Positions 1-7,974 of a stretch of 64,000 nt of DNA are shown piece after piece. Position 1 is the first letter of the stretch; the number at the start of each line of letters is the position of its first letter. This DNA comes from an uncultured Bacteroidales bacterium. Its GTDB lineage: Bacteria > Bacteroidota > Bacteroidia > Bacteroidales > WCHB1-69. The position numbers and the translations under genes are program-made. The notes beneath the pieces were generated by a model. The model worked only from the letters and a program-made list of their open reading frames with translations, made no database searches and was not told the DNA's origin. The DNA lies in assembly GCA_905233625.1 (NCBI GenBank), contig CAJOFJ010000020.1, forward strand, positions 1-64,000. Direction: 5' to 3'.

Positions 1-4
1 AAAA

Positions 5-1204
5 ATGGCAAGAGTATTAATCATTGGCGCCGGAGGTGTTGGCGCAGTAGTGGCACACAAATGTGCTTCCGTTCCTGAAGTTTTTACCGAAATTATGTTG
101 GCCAGCCGCACGAAAGCCAAGTGTGACAAGATTGCCGCTGAAATCGGTGGCAACCGCATCCAGACCGCCCAAGTCGATGCCGACAATGTGCAGGAAACCA
201 TCGAGTTGCTCAACAGCTACAAACCCGACCTGCTCATCAACGTGGCACTGCCCTATCAGGATCTTCCCCTGATGGACGCTTGCTTGGCGACCAAGACCAA
301 TTACATGGACACCGCCAACTATGAGCCCCGCGACAAAGCCAAATTCGAATACAGCTGGCAGTGGGCTTACCAAGACCGCTACAAAGAAGCTGGCATCATG
401 GCTCTGCTCGGCTGCGGCTTCGACCCCGGTGTGACCAGCATATATACCGCCTACGCCGCTAAGCATTATTTCGACGAAATCCACTATCTGGACATCGTGG
501 ACTGCAATGCCGGTGACCATGGCAAGGCTTTTGCCACCAACTTCAACCCCGAAATCAACATCCGAGAAATCACCCAGCGCGGCAAATACTGGGAAAACGG
601 CCAGTGGATTGAAATCGACCCGATGTCTATCCACAAATCCGTGGAATATCCCAACATCGGTCCCCGTGACTCTTACCTGCTTTACCACGAGGAATTGGAA
701 TCCTTGGTGCGCAGCTATCCAAGCATCAAGCGTGCCCGTTTCTGGATGACTTTCGGCCAGAAATACCTGACCGTGCTGAACGTGCTGCAGGAAGTGGGTC
801 TTACCAGCATCAAGCCCATCAACTACGAAGGCAAAGAGATTGTGCCGCTGCAGTTCCTGAAAGCTGTGCTGCCCGAACCTTCCTCACTGGGCGAAGGATA
901 CAAGGGACAGACCTCCATCGGCTGCCAGATCAGAGGTATCAAAGATGGTAAAGAACGTACCTATTACGTTTGGAACAACTGCGACCACGCCGCCTGCTAC
1001 AAGGAAATCGGCGCACAGGCTGTTTCCTACACCACCGGCGTACCCGCTATGCTCTGCGCCAAGATGATCCTCACCGGCCAGTGGAAAGGCCAGGGTGTGT
1101 TCAATGTGGAGCAATTCGACCCCGATCCGTTTATGAAGGAAATCGGCGGATACGGACTGCCTTGGAACGAACAAATCGACCAGCCCCTGCCGATAGAAAA
1201 ATAA
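5..1204 (+). CDS. Saccharopine dehydrogenase family protein, probable carboxynorspermidine synthase
   Basis: A 399-residue NAD(P)H-dependent oxidoreductase. The N-terminus holds a Rossmann nucleotide-binding motif (GAGGVG, residues 8-13) after a short beta strand, as in the saccharopine dehydrogenase superfamily. Length and overall sequence fit the Bacteroidota members annotated as carboxynorspermidine synthase, which condense aspartate semialdehyde with a diamine on the way to (nor)spermidine. The matching decarboxylase (nspC) is not in the window; it could lie upstream. The ATG at position 5 is the only start visible, with just four bases before it, so an upstream start cannot be excluded. 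The family call is firm; the substrate is inferred from family knowledge. Confidence 0.85.
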   Translation: MARVLIIGAGGVGAVVAHKCASVPEVFTEIMLASRTKAKCDKIAAEIGGNRIQTAQVDADNVQETIELLNSYKPDLLINVALPYQDLPLMDACLATKTNYMDTANYEPRDKAKFEYSWQWAYQDRYKEAGIMALLGCGFDPGVTSIYTAYAAKHYFDEIHYLDIVDCNAGDHGKAFATNFNPEINIREITQRGKYWENGQWIEIDPMSIHKSVEYPNIGPRDSYLLYHEELESLVRSYPSIKRARFWMTFGQKYLTVLNVLQEVGLTSIKPINYEGKEIVPLQFLKAVLPEPSSLGEGYKGQTSIGCQIRGIKDGKERTYYVWNNCDHAACYKEIGAQAVSYTTGVPAMLCAKMILTGQWKGQGVFNVEQFDPDPFMKEIGGYGLPWNEQIDQPLPIEK

Positions 1205-1392
1205 TTTGGTGGGGTAAACACCCGTGGGATGAAATTCACCACCTGTGGGACGAAATCCCCTAATTAGGGGTAAAATTCCAAATACAGGGGTGAAAATGAC
1301 ATTATAACGTATGGGGCAAATGATGATTTGCCCCTAATGAAACCTGATCGTAAGGGCGGGCCATTGTGTCCGCCCTCACAAAATATACTTTT
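1205..1392. repeat. Intergenic repeat region with two hairpins ahead of uvrB
   Basis: The gap between the dehydrogenase and uvrB is filled with short repeated words (GTGGGAT/GTGGGAC followed by GAAAT). It also holds two clear inverted repeats. One has a 9-bp stem, GGGGCAAAT (1313-1321) with ATTTGCCCC (1326-1334). The other has a 7-bp stem, AGGGCGG (1353-1359) with CCGCCCT (1370-1376). Neither is followed by a T run, so they look like dispersed palindromic elements rather than classic terminators, though they may still end the upstream transcript. No TAnnTTTG promoter is obvious here. Confidence 0.6.
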
Positions 1393-3426
1393 ATGAACTT
1401 CAAACTTAACGCTCCCTTCGCACCCTCCGGCGACCAGCCCGATGCCATCAAACAACTGGTGGAAGGCTTGAACCGTGGCGACAAGGCCCAAACCTTGCTG
1501 GGCGTGACCGGCTCGGGCAAAACCTTCACCATCGCCAATGTGCTCAACGAGGTGAACCGCCCTGCCCTCATCCTCAGCCACAACAAAACCCTTGCCGCCC
1601 AGCTATATAGCGAGTTCAAGCAGTTTTTCCCGGAAAACGCGGTGGAGTATTATGTTTCCTACTACGATTACTACCAGCCCGAAGCCTACATCCCTACTAC
1701 CAATACCTATATTGAAAAGGATCTGGCCATCAATCAGGAGATTGACAAATTGCGTATGCATACCACCTCCTCTTTGCTGTCGGGCCGGCGGGATATTGTA
1801 GTAGTAGCTTCTGTATCATGTATTTACGGTATCGGTAATCCGGATGATTTCGCCCAGAACGTCATCAATATCCACAAAGGAATGGTGGTGGACCGCGACC
1901 AGCTGCTCTATGCCTTTGTCGCAGGCCTCTACTCCCGCACTGAACTGGCGCTGGAACCTGGCAAATTCAGGGTGAAAGGGGATACCGTGGACATCTTTCC
2001 GCCATATAACGATACGGCTTTCAGAATCATCTTTTTTGATGATGAAATTGAAGATATCTTTGAAATAGACCCTGTATCGGGCGACAAACTCAACAAACTG
2101 AGCGTGCTCACCATCTATCCCGCCAGCATTTTCGTGACCTCTCAAGACTCGATGAACAATGCCCTGGCGGAAATCAAACTGGACCTTGAAACCCAGATAC
2201 AATACCTTCATTCCATTGACAAACACCTGGAAGCCAAGCGTTTGGATGACCGTGTGAATTATGATATCGAGATGATGAAGGAACTGGGTTACTGCTCAGG
2301 CATTGAGAACTACTCCCGCTATTTTGACCGCCGCAAGCCCGGGGAACGACCTTTCTGCATCTTGGACTTCTTCCCCGACGACTTCATCTTAGTGATTGAC
2401 GAAAGCCATGTCACGGTGCCCCAAATCGGAGCCATGTACGGCGGCGACCGCTCCCGCAAGATCAATTTGGTGGACTACGGTTTCCGTCTGCCCGCCGCCT
2501 TGGACAACCGTCCCCTGAAATTCCACGAGTTCGAGTCTCTCATTGGACAGACTATCTTTGTCAGTGCCACCCCCGCCCAGTATGAACTGGACAAATCCGA
2601 AGGTGTTATCATTGAACAAATTGTGCGTCCCACCGGCTTGCTCGACCCACCCATCGAGGTGCGCCCCGCCCTACACCAAGTGGATGACCTGCTGGACGAA
2701 ATCGAGCTGACTGTAGGCCGGAAACAAAGGGTTTTGGTGACCACGCTGACCAAAAAGATGGCGGAAGAGCTGAACAGCTACCTCCTGCGCATCGGCATCC
2801 GCTCCAAATACATCCATTCTGATGTGGAAACCCTGGAGCGAGTGGAGATTCTCAAGGATTTGCGCGCCGGAGCAATCGATGTGCTGGTTGGGGTAAACCT
2901 GCTGCGCGAGGGACTCGACCTGCCCGAAGTAGCCCTGGTAGCCATCATGGATGCCGACAAGGAAGGCTTCCTGCGCAATGAGCGCTCGCTCACCCAGACC
3001 GCAGGCCGCGCGGCCCGCCATGTGAACGGCCGCGTCATCTTCTATGCCGACAAGGTCACCAAGTCAATGCAGGCCACCATGGACGAAACCCTGCGCAGAA
3101 GAGCCAAACAGCTGGCTTACAACGAAAAACACCACATCATCCCCAAAACGGCCATCAAGTCGGATGCCATCCCCAGAGAACTGCAGAACCTGCGATTTGA
3201 CCTCCCCGATCCGATACTGTACAAGCCCGCCGACGAGGGTATGCCTATCGCCGCTGAGAAAAGCATTGACTACAAAATGTACAATATCGAACAGTTGCAA
3301 GCCAATGCCAAGAAACTGCGCAAGCAGTTGGAAAATGCCACCAAAGAACTGGATTTCATGCTGGCAGCCAAGCTCCGCGACGAAATTCTCGAGATTGAAA
3401 AGCTGATAGCAGAACAGAAAGCATAA
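1393..3426 (+). CDS. uvrB: UvrABC excision nuclease subunit B
   Basis: UvrB (677 residues, normal for the family) loads on damaged DNA with UvrA, opens the helix and recruits UvrC in nucleotide excision repair. Visible are the Walker A motif GVTGSGKT (about residues 37-44), the beta-hairpin region rich in Tyr (YYDYYQPEAYIP) that clamps DNA, the DESH box (about 335-338), helicase motifs near LLREGLDLPEV and QTAGRAARH, and a C-terminal UVR domain that contacts UvrC. The reading frame extends upstream to a GTG at 1366, but that codon lies inside the 1353-1376 hairpin. The ATG at 1393 gives the standard N-terminus MNFKLNAPFAPSGDQ, so I start there. Confidence 0.97.
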   Translation: MNFKLNAPFAPSGDQPDAIKQLVEGLNRGDKAQTLLGVTGSGKTFTIANVLNEVNRPALILSHNKTLAAQLYSEFKQFFPENAVEYYVSYYDYYQPEAYIPTTNTYIEKDLAINQEIDKLRMHTTSSLLSGRRDIVVVASVSCIYGIGNPDDFAQNVINIHKGMVVDRDQLLYAFVAGLYSRTELALEPGKFRVKGDTVDIFPPYNDTAFRIIFFDDEIEDIFEIDPVSGDKLNKLSVLTIYPASIFVTSQDSMNNALAEIKLDLETQIQYLHSIDKHLEAKRLDDRVNYDIEMMKELGYCSGIENYSRYFDRRKPGERPFCILDFFPDDFILVIDESHVTVPQIGAMYGGDRSRKINLVDYGFRLPAALDNRPLKFHEFESLIGQTIFVSATPAQYELDKSEGVIIEQIVRPTGLLDPPIEVRPALHQVDDLLDEIELTVGRKQRVLVTTLTKKMAEELNSYLLRIGIRSKYIHSDVETLERVEILKDLRAGAIDVLVGVNLLREGLDLPEVALVAIMDADKEGFLRNERSLTQTAGRAARHVNGRVIFYADKVTKSMQATMDETLRRRAKQLAYNEKHHIIPKTAIKSDAIPRELQNLRFDLPDPILYKPADEGMPIAAEKSIDYKMYNIEQLQANAKKLRKQLENATKELDFMLAAKLRDEILEIEKLIAEQKA

Positions 3427-3428
3427 AA

Positions 3429-3454
3429 AAACTCCCCTTCAAACAGGGGAGTTT
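3429..3454. terminator. Hairpin terminator between convergent uvrB and the OmpA/TPR lipoprotein gene
   Basis: A 10-bp stem AAACTCCCCT (3429-3438) pairs with AGGGGAGTTT (3445-3454) around a TCAAAC loop, directly after the uvrB stop. The A run at 3425-3431 becomes a T run on the minus strand, so it reads best as a Rho-independent terminator for the minus-strand gene about 95 nt away. It may also stop uvrB transcripts. Confidence 0.7.
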
Positions 3455-3530
3455 CGCTTCGCTCAAGGGGAGTCTCATGCTATGCATTCGAGGGGAGTGG
3501 ACTTCGTCCAAAGGGGAGTCCTCCTCGAAC
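3452..3530. repeat. Modular mini-hairpin array, AGGGGAGT linker type
   Basis: Linker words AGGGGAGT recur at roughly 3445, 3466, 3491 and 3511. Between them sit small hairpins: TTTCGC-TTC-GCTCAA (3452-3466), ATGC-TAT-GCAT (3477-3487) and TGGAC-TTC-GTCCA (3498-3510). The first fits the covarying core seen in the arrays near 40 kb, 41.4 kb and 44.8 kb; the others are looser. Confidence 0.55.
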
Positions 3531-3547
3531 GAGAAGAGATCCGCTTG

Positions 3548-5383
3548 TTACTTCACCAAATTCTGGAATTCAGTAGTCTTTCTATATTTCTTGAATTCTG
3601 CATCGCGTTTGGCTTTTCTCTTATACTTGGAATCTTTGTCGATGGCGGCACCCAAATTCTTGTATAAATTGTATTCGTCGGCGGTGCGGGCAGCCAAAAC
3701 TGCTTTCAGATAGTAAACCTTCGCATCGGTGCTGGTAATGCAATCCAACGTAGCCTTGGCGGCAGTATAGTTCTTTTTCAAAATCTGTGACAAAGCGGTA
3801 TTGTAGTCGCAGTTGGTATTGCTCAATACCTGGGCAGCGCCGTCAAAGTCGCCTTCCATAATTTTGAAAATACCATTGTTATAACTCTGATTCACAGGAT
3901 TTACCGATGCTTTCTGAGAGTCTTTAAACAACTGCTTGGCCTCATTCAAATTGCCAGCGAAGAAAGCGGCAATAGCTTTGTTATTCAAGATGATACCATT
4001 GTCAGGAGAAATGGCGGCAGCCTTGTTCAGCAGGTTGTTGGCTTCATCCAAATAATCCGGATTGCCAGTAGAATAATAATCGTTCAACTTCAAAGCAGCC
4101 TGATTATTATAAGCTCTCCAATCGTTTTCATATTGACTGTCGTTCATAATAGCCGTGTAGATGTCAGCCTTGGTGGCATTGCTTTGCGCCATAGAAGCGG
4201 CATACAATCTTTCGTTAAGGGTCAATTTTTCAGGATCAGAAGTGGCCAGTTTTAATATTTCCTGATCGTTATACTGATTTTTATTGTACACCAAAGAAAT
4301 TTCGGCACGACGCAACGGAGGCAGAATCTGATTGGCGATTTCGTTATAAATATCCGTCATTTCACGGATTCTTTGTTCGCGCAAATTATTATTAGGCTGG
4401 GAGCGCACCACATTCAGAATCTTATTTCTTTCCGGAATACTAGATTTTTCCACTGCTGCTTCAAAGCCGTCCCAGTCTTCGCCCTTGGCGTTGTTTTCAA
4501 ATTTCAGTTCAGGTTTCTGAAAATTCTTGGGATTGATTTTGTTGTCCTTGCAATACTGCTTGATATACTTGTCATATTGCTCGTTGAACCATTTCTTGCC
4601 CTGCTCGAAACGGCGCTCTGACAAGCCTTGGTTGTGTGATTCCTCACCTTCGGGAGAAGCCCAGCCCGAAATCACCACTTTTTCAATATTACCACCCTGA
4701 TTCAGAAAATCCACCAAATTCTTGATGGCTTCCTTGGCTTCCTTGCTCTTGTTCAGCGGCAGGTTCCAATTTACAGAAGAACTGTTGACTTCAAAATAAA
4801 TATCAGCGGTTTCGCTCTCATAATTAGCCTCATAACCATGAGGTCCGAAGATGAAATATGTGCCGTTCCCGTTAACTGCGTCATCAGATAAAGCCGGAGT
4901 AATGTCCATCAACGCCGAGGTATTGGAAACACCATCACCTATCAAACGGTCAGGATCAAGTTTCTGACTTTTTTTCTTAAGGGCAGCATTGGTTACAGCA
5001 TAAATTTCGCTATCCTGCATCTCATCATTGTAATCAATAGTACCGCTTTTGGTGAATTTACCCCCTGCCTTGTAAGGAATAACCGTGGCCCCGTCAACCT
5101 TGGCTTTCTCGCCAGCCAAAGTAATGGGAGGCAATGTTGTCAGCACCTCGCCAGTGGCGGATTTCACAGTAGGTACTATCGTCACCACCGCTTTCTTTTT
5201 CATGTATTTCGGCGGAACTTCTCCCTTGATAGTGTAATCCACTTTACCGCCTTTGTTTTCCAAATCTGGATTGTCCAACGTGATGGACACCTCCGGATAA
5301 CGTTTCACCATTTTTTGCAAACCGCATCCCGCCAAAATCAATGCCGCGAGAGTCAGCACCAATGCTAAATTCTTATTCTTCAT
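3548..5383 (-). CDS. OmpA-family lipoprotein with C-terminal TPR-like repeats
   Basis: A 611-residue predicted outer-membrane lipoprotein. The chosen ATG at 5383 opens a lipoprotein signal (MKNKNLALVLTLAALILAGC) with lipid-modified Cys20; the frame runs 14 codons further upstream without a better start. The N-terminal third is beta-rich. A central stretch (IEKVVISGWASPEGEESHNQGLSERR) matches an OmpA-like peptidoglycan-binding fold. The C-terminal third is helical with tetratricopeptide-like repeats (for example LDEANNLLNKAAAISPDNGIILNNKA). It probably links outer membrane and cell wall. It is transcribed alone from a TATCTTTG promoter and converges on uvrB. The precise role is unknown. Confidence 0.8.
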   Translation of the reverse strand: MKNKNLALVLTLAALILAGCGLQKMVKRYPEVSITLDNPDLENKGGKVDYTIKGEVPPKYMKKKAVVTIVPTVKSATGEVLTTLPPITLAGEKAKVDGATVIPYKAGGKFTKSGTIDYNDEMQDSEIYAVTNAALKKKSQKLDPDRLIGDGVSNTSALMDITPALSDDAVNGNGTYFIFGPHGYEANYESETADIYFEVNSSSVNWNLPLNKSKEAKEAIKNLVDFLNQGGNIEKVVISGWASPEGEESHNQGLSERRFEQGKKWFNEQYDKYIKQYCKDNKINPKNFQKPELKFENNAKGEDWDGFEAAVEKSSIPERNKILNVVRSQPNNNLREQRIREMTDIYNEIANQILPPLRRAEISLVYNKNQYNDQEILKLATSDPEKLTLNERLYAASMAQSNATKADIYTAIMNDSQYENDWRAYNNQAALKLNDYYSTGNPDYLDEANNLLNKAAAISPDNGIILNNKAIAAFFAGNLNEAKQLFKDSQKASVNPVNQSYNNGIFKIMEGDFDGAAQVLSNTNCDYNTALSQILKKNYTAAKATLDCITSTDAKVYYLKAVLAARTADEYNLYKNLGAAIDKDSKYKRKAKRDAEFKKYRKTTEFQNLVK

Positions 5384-5422
5384 ATACATAATTATTTTGT
5401 TGTTTTTATTTCCATTATCTTG

Positions 5423-5430
5423 CAAAGATA
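5423..5430 (-). promoter_or_regulatory. -7 promoter box TATCTTTG for the OmpA/TPR lipoprotein gene
   Basis: On the minus strand this reads TATCTTTG, matching the Bacteroidota -7 consensus TAnnTTTG, 40 nt upstream of the ATG at 5383. Confidence 0.7.
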
Positions 5431-5474
5431 CATATTTTTACGGAATACTCACTCAGAAAAATTCATTTTTTTTG

Positions 5475-5482
5475 TATGTTTG
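5475..5482 (+). promoter_or_regulatory. -7 promoter box TATGTTTG for apbE
   Basis: TATGTTTG fits TAnnTTTG and lies 26 nt upstream of the apbE start. Together with the box at 5423-5430 it makes a divergent promoter region. Confidence 0.65.
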
Positions 5483-5507
5483 CATTTTAATATAACAGCA
5501 AAACGCA

Positions 5508-6503
5508 ATGAATAGTATATCCTCTCTTAAATTATACCTTTTTTTCTTGATTCCTTTGTTTTATACATCTTGTAACGACCTGCAATTCCAGCGTTTTGAA
5601 GGTGGTGCGTTAGGAACTTATTACGCCGTCACTTATAAAGGTGCGGAAAATCCCTCGCTGCAAAAAGAGGTGGACTCCATTTTGAATGCCATCAATGAAA
5701 CTTTTTCCATCTTCAATGAAGCTTCTATAATTTCAAAAATAAATAGTAATCAACAAGTTATATTGAATGAAGATTTTGTCGATGTTTTCTCTGTCGCGCA
5801 AAAAATCGGCCAAGAAACCGATGGAGCCCTGGAAATGACCATCGGACCGCTGGTCAACCTCTGGGGTTTTGGAAAAGACGAACGAAAACTTGACATATCC
5901 CAGACGGAAATTGACTCGGTGTTAGACATTATCGGTTATTGGAAAGTTCATCTGGAAAACAACACCATTGTCAAAGACAATCCTGGAATACAGCTGAATT
6001 TCAACGCTTTGGCAAAAGGTTTTGCGGTGGATAAAGTGGCGGAATATCTGGTGGAAAAAGGTTACAAAGACTGTGTGGTCGATATCGGCGGCGAGATTGT
6101 GGCGAAAGGCAAAAAATACCACGACCAGGAATGGAACATCGGTTTGCAAACACCGACTCGTACCCGCGATGGGGAAATGCGCGCCGAAGAGACTTTCCAT
6201 CTGCACGACCGCGCAGTGGCCACCTCCGGCAACTACCGCAACTATTTCGAGGAAAATGGTCAACGATATGCGCACATCATCAACCCGAAAACTGGCAGAC
6301 CCGAAAAAAGTAATTTGTTGAGTGTGACAGTGATAGCTGATCGCTGCGTGGAAGCCGACGCCTACGCTACTGCCTTCATGGTAATGGGAATGGAAAACAC
6401 CCGTCTTTTCATGACAGCTCATCCTGAACTCACCTGCATCTTCATCTACGATGAAAATGGCACTTATCAAACTGAAGTATGTAATCCATCTATAAATCAG
6501 TAA
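5508..6503 (+). CDS. apbE: FAD:protein FMN transferase (ApbE family), lipoprotein
   Basis: ApbE transfers FMN from FAD to a Thr/Ser of target flavoproteins such as the RnfG/NqrC subunits, on the periplasmic side of the membrane. The 331-residue protein starts with a lipoprotein signal ending FYTSC (Cys22). Family landmarks are GTYYAVTY near the N-terminus, LNFNALAKGFAVDK (about residue 163), VDIGGEIVAKG, HIINPKTGRP (about 256), and DAYATAFMVMG (about 284), which carries the metal-binding Asp. It has its own promoter and is divergent from the OmpA/TPR gene. No flavoprotein target gene is nearby. Confidence 0.93.
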   Translation: MNSISSLKLYLFFLIPLFYTSCNDLQFQRFEGGALGTYYAVTYKGAENPSLQKEVDSILNAINETFSIFNEASIISKINSNQQVILNEDFVDVFSVAQKIGQETDGALEMTIGPLVNLWGFGKDERKLDISQTEIDSVLDIIGYWKVHLENNTIVKDNPGIQLNFNALAKGFAVDKVAEYLVEKGYKDCVVDIGGEIVAKGKKYHDQEWNIGLQTPTRTRDGEMRAEETFHLHDRAVATSGNYRNYFEENGQRYAHIINPKTGRPEKSNLLSVTVIADRCVEADAYATAFMVMGMENTRLFMTAHPELTCIFIYDENGTYQTEVCNPSINQ

Positions 6504-6575
6504 ATTATAGAAGTTCATCCCTGTCTTTTCTTCAAAAAAATTCCTAAAGCCAGTCTTAGTTCGGATATTTTTTTA

Positions 6576-6583
6576 TATCTTTG
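6576..6583 (+). promoter_or_regulatory. -7 promoter box TATCTTTG for the small lipoprotein gene
   Basis: TATCTTTG, 20 nt before the ATG at 6604, in an AT-rich leader. Confidence 0.7.
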
Positions 6584-6603
6584 CGGTTTAAAATGACCCT
6601 GGT

Positions 6604-6849
6604 ATGAAAAAAATAGGATTATTCCAGCATAGATTCATTCTCTTATTTAGCCTGTTACTTGTTCTCGCAATAGGTTTTGGCTTAACTTTCTCTTCCTGTT
6701 CCTCTTCAAAACATTACGGTCAGACAGAACACAAATGCTCCCAATACCGCAACGTAAGAGTGAAACAGCCCCGTTGGAATACCGCCACTTCTACCTCTAC
6801 CACTTACTATATCAAAAAACAAAAACCTCGTAAAAGATACAATCCGTAA
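6604..6849 (+). CDS. Small predicted lipoprotein of unknown function (81 aa)
   Basis: An 81-residue protein that I do not recognise. It has a basic N-terminus, a long hydrophobic stretch (about residues 10-28) and a possible lipobox FSSC (Cys32). The mature part of about 50 residues is strongly basic and rich in Thr, Tyr and Lys, ending KKQKPRKRYNP. A well-placed -7 promoter box supports that it is a real gene. It sits 31 nt ahead of the M23 peptidase gene and is probably cotranscribed with it, which suggests a cell-envelope role. Confidence 0.65.
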   Translation: MKKIGLFQHRFILLFSLLLVLAIGFGLTFSSCSSSKHYGQTEHKCSQYRNVRVKQPRWNTATSTSTTYYIKKQKPRKRYNP

Positions 6850-6880
6850 TCTTTTATCCTACTAATTATCAATTATTTAT

Positions 6881-7831
6881 ATGAAAATAAAATTTCATCA
6901 ACTTATATTTTGCTCTTTCCTGCTGTGCCTTTTCTCCTTGGTTAATGCACAGAATGATAATTCATTGAATTTCAATACCTACAACGGCATCCCCTACATG
7001 GACGAGGAAATGGTATTCGACACTATCGGCATCAAGATGGACAGCGTGGAAATGAGCTACTATGATAAAATTGACAAAAATGTGGAACCCGTTCTTTTCC
7101 TGTACCTTAAATGGATGCCCGGCTACGGCACTTACGAGGATTTCAACATTGCGGCAGTCCACTACCGTCACCACACCAGCGTACGCCCCGACACCCTGAT
7201 TTTAGGAAAATATTGTCACCCTGCTCCTTATAAAATTTATTCCAAATACGGCATGCGTCGTCGCAGAATGCACCGCGGTGTGGATCTGTCCTACCCCATG
7301 GGCACACCTGTAGTGGCCGCCTTCGATGGAATGGTGCGTATCTCCAAACCCAATGCCGGCGGCTACGGACAACTTATCGTCATCCGCCACGACAACAATC
7401 TGGAGACCTATTACGGCCACCTCTCCCAGCGACTGGTCAACCCGGGACAGATGGTTCACGCAGGTGATACAATCGCTTTGGGCGGCAGCACCGGACGCTC
7501 CACTGGACCCCACCTCCATTTTGAAACCCGCTACCTCGGCTATGACTTCAATCCTACCAAAATCATTGATTTTGACAATTTCAGACTGAAAGCGGACACC
7601 CTCTATACCAGCGGTTTTGAAGTGACTTCCAAAAGTTTGTTGGCTGAAAAAAACGCCAATGATGCCAAAGCCTCAACTTCATCCTCAGGTACTGTTTACC
7701 ACAAAGTACGCCGCGGTGAAACCCTGGGCTCCATCGCCAAAAAATACCATACCTACGTCTCTACCATCAAGAAACTCAATGGACTGAGAAGCGATTTTAT
7801 CCGGGAAGGCCAACGACTGAGAGTGAAATAG
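6881..7831 (+). CDS. M23 metallopeptidase with C-terminal LysM domain
   Basis: A 316-residue secreted peptidoglycan endopeptidase. The signal peptide ends near LVNAQ (residue 24). The M23 (lysostaphin/LytM) domain has its zinc ligands in HRGVD (about residue 130) and HLHFE (about residue 210), with the usual GGYGQLIVIRHDNNLETYYGHL core between them. Residues about 272-316 form one LysM peptidoglycan-binding domain (YHKVRRGETLGSIAKKY). The zinc motifs look intact, so it is probably an active hydrolase trimming cross-links in the periplasm rather than an EnvC-like activator. It lies 31 nt after the small lipoprotein gene and is followed directly by a repeat tract. Confidence 0.92.
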   Translation: MKIKFHQLIFCSFLLCLFSLVNAQNDNSLNFNTYNGIPYMDEEMVFDTIGIKMDSVEMSYYDKIDKNVEPVLFLYLKWMPGYGTYEDFNIAAVHYRHHTSVRPDTLILGKYCHPAPYKIYSKYGMRRRRMHRGVDLSYPMGTPVVAAFDGMVRISKPNAGGYGQLIVIRHDNNLETYYGHLSQRLVNPGQMVHAGDTIALGGSTGRSTGPHLHFETRYLGYDFNPTKIIDFDNFRLKADTLYTSGFEVTSKSLLAEKNANDAKASTSSSGTVYHKVRRGETLGSIAKKYHTYVSTIKKLNGLRSDFIREGQRLRVK

Positions 7832-7974
7832 GTTACAGGGGTCAGGTTACAGATTACAGGTTGCAGGTAGCAGGTAGCAGGTAGTAGTTAGATAGGGGAT
7901 AGTGATTAGGGTTTAGGGGATAGTAGGTAGGAGATAATAGGTAGGGGGTTGTTGTTATTTTTAAGGATATAGAA
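7832..7974. repeat. Degenerate word tract (GGTAGCA / GGGGATAGTGATTAGGG family)
   Basis: The gap after the M23 gene consists of shifted copies of short purine-rich words: ACAGGGGTCAGG, GGTAGCAGGTAGCAGG, ATAGGGGATAGTGATTAGG, GGTTTAGGGGATAGTAGG. The same words recur in reverse orientation at 20578-20700 and 25747-25776. I see no gene or promoter here except a possible weak leader for the next gene. Confidence 0.6.

Noticed and set aside
1366..1392. GTG start of uvrB at 1366
   Set aside because: It lies inside a palindromic element and adds residues absent from the family; ATG 1393 fits the conserved N-terminus.
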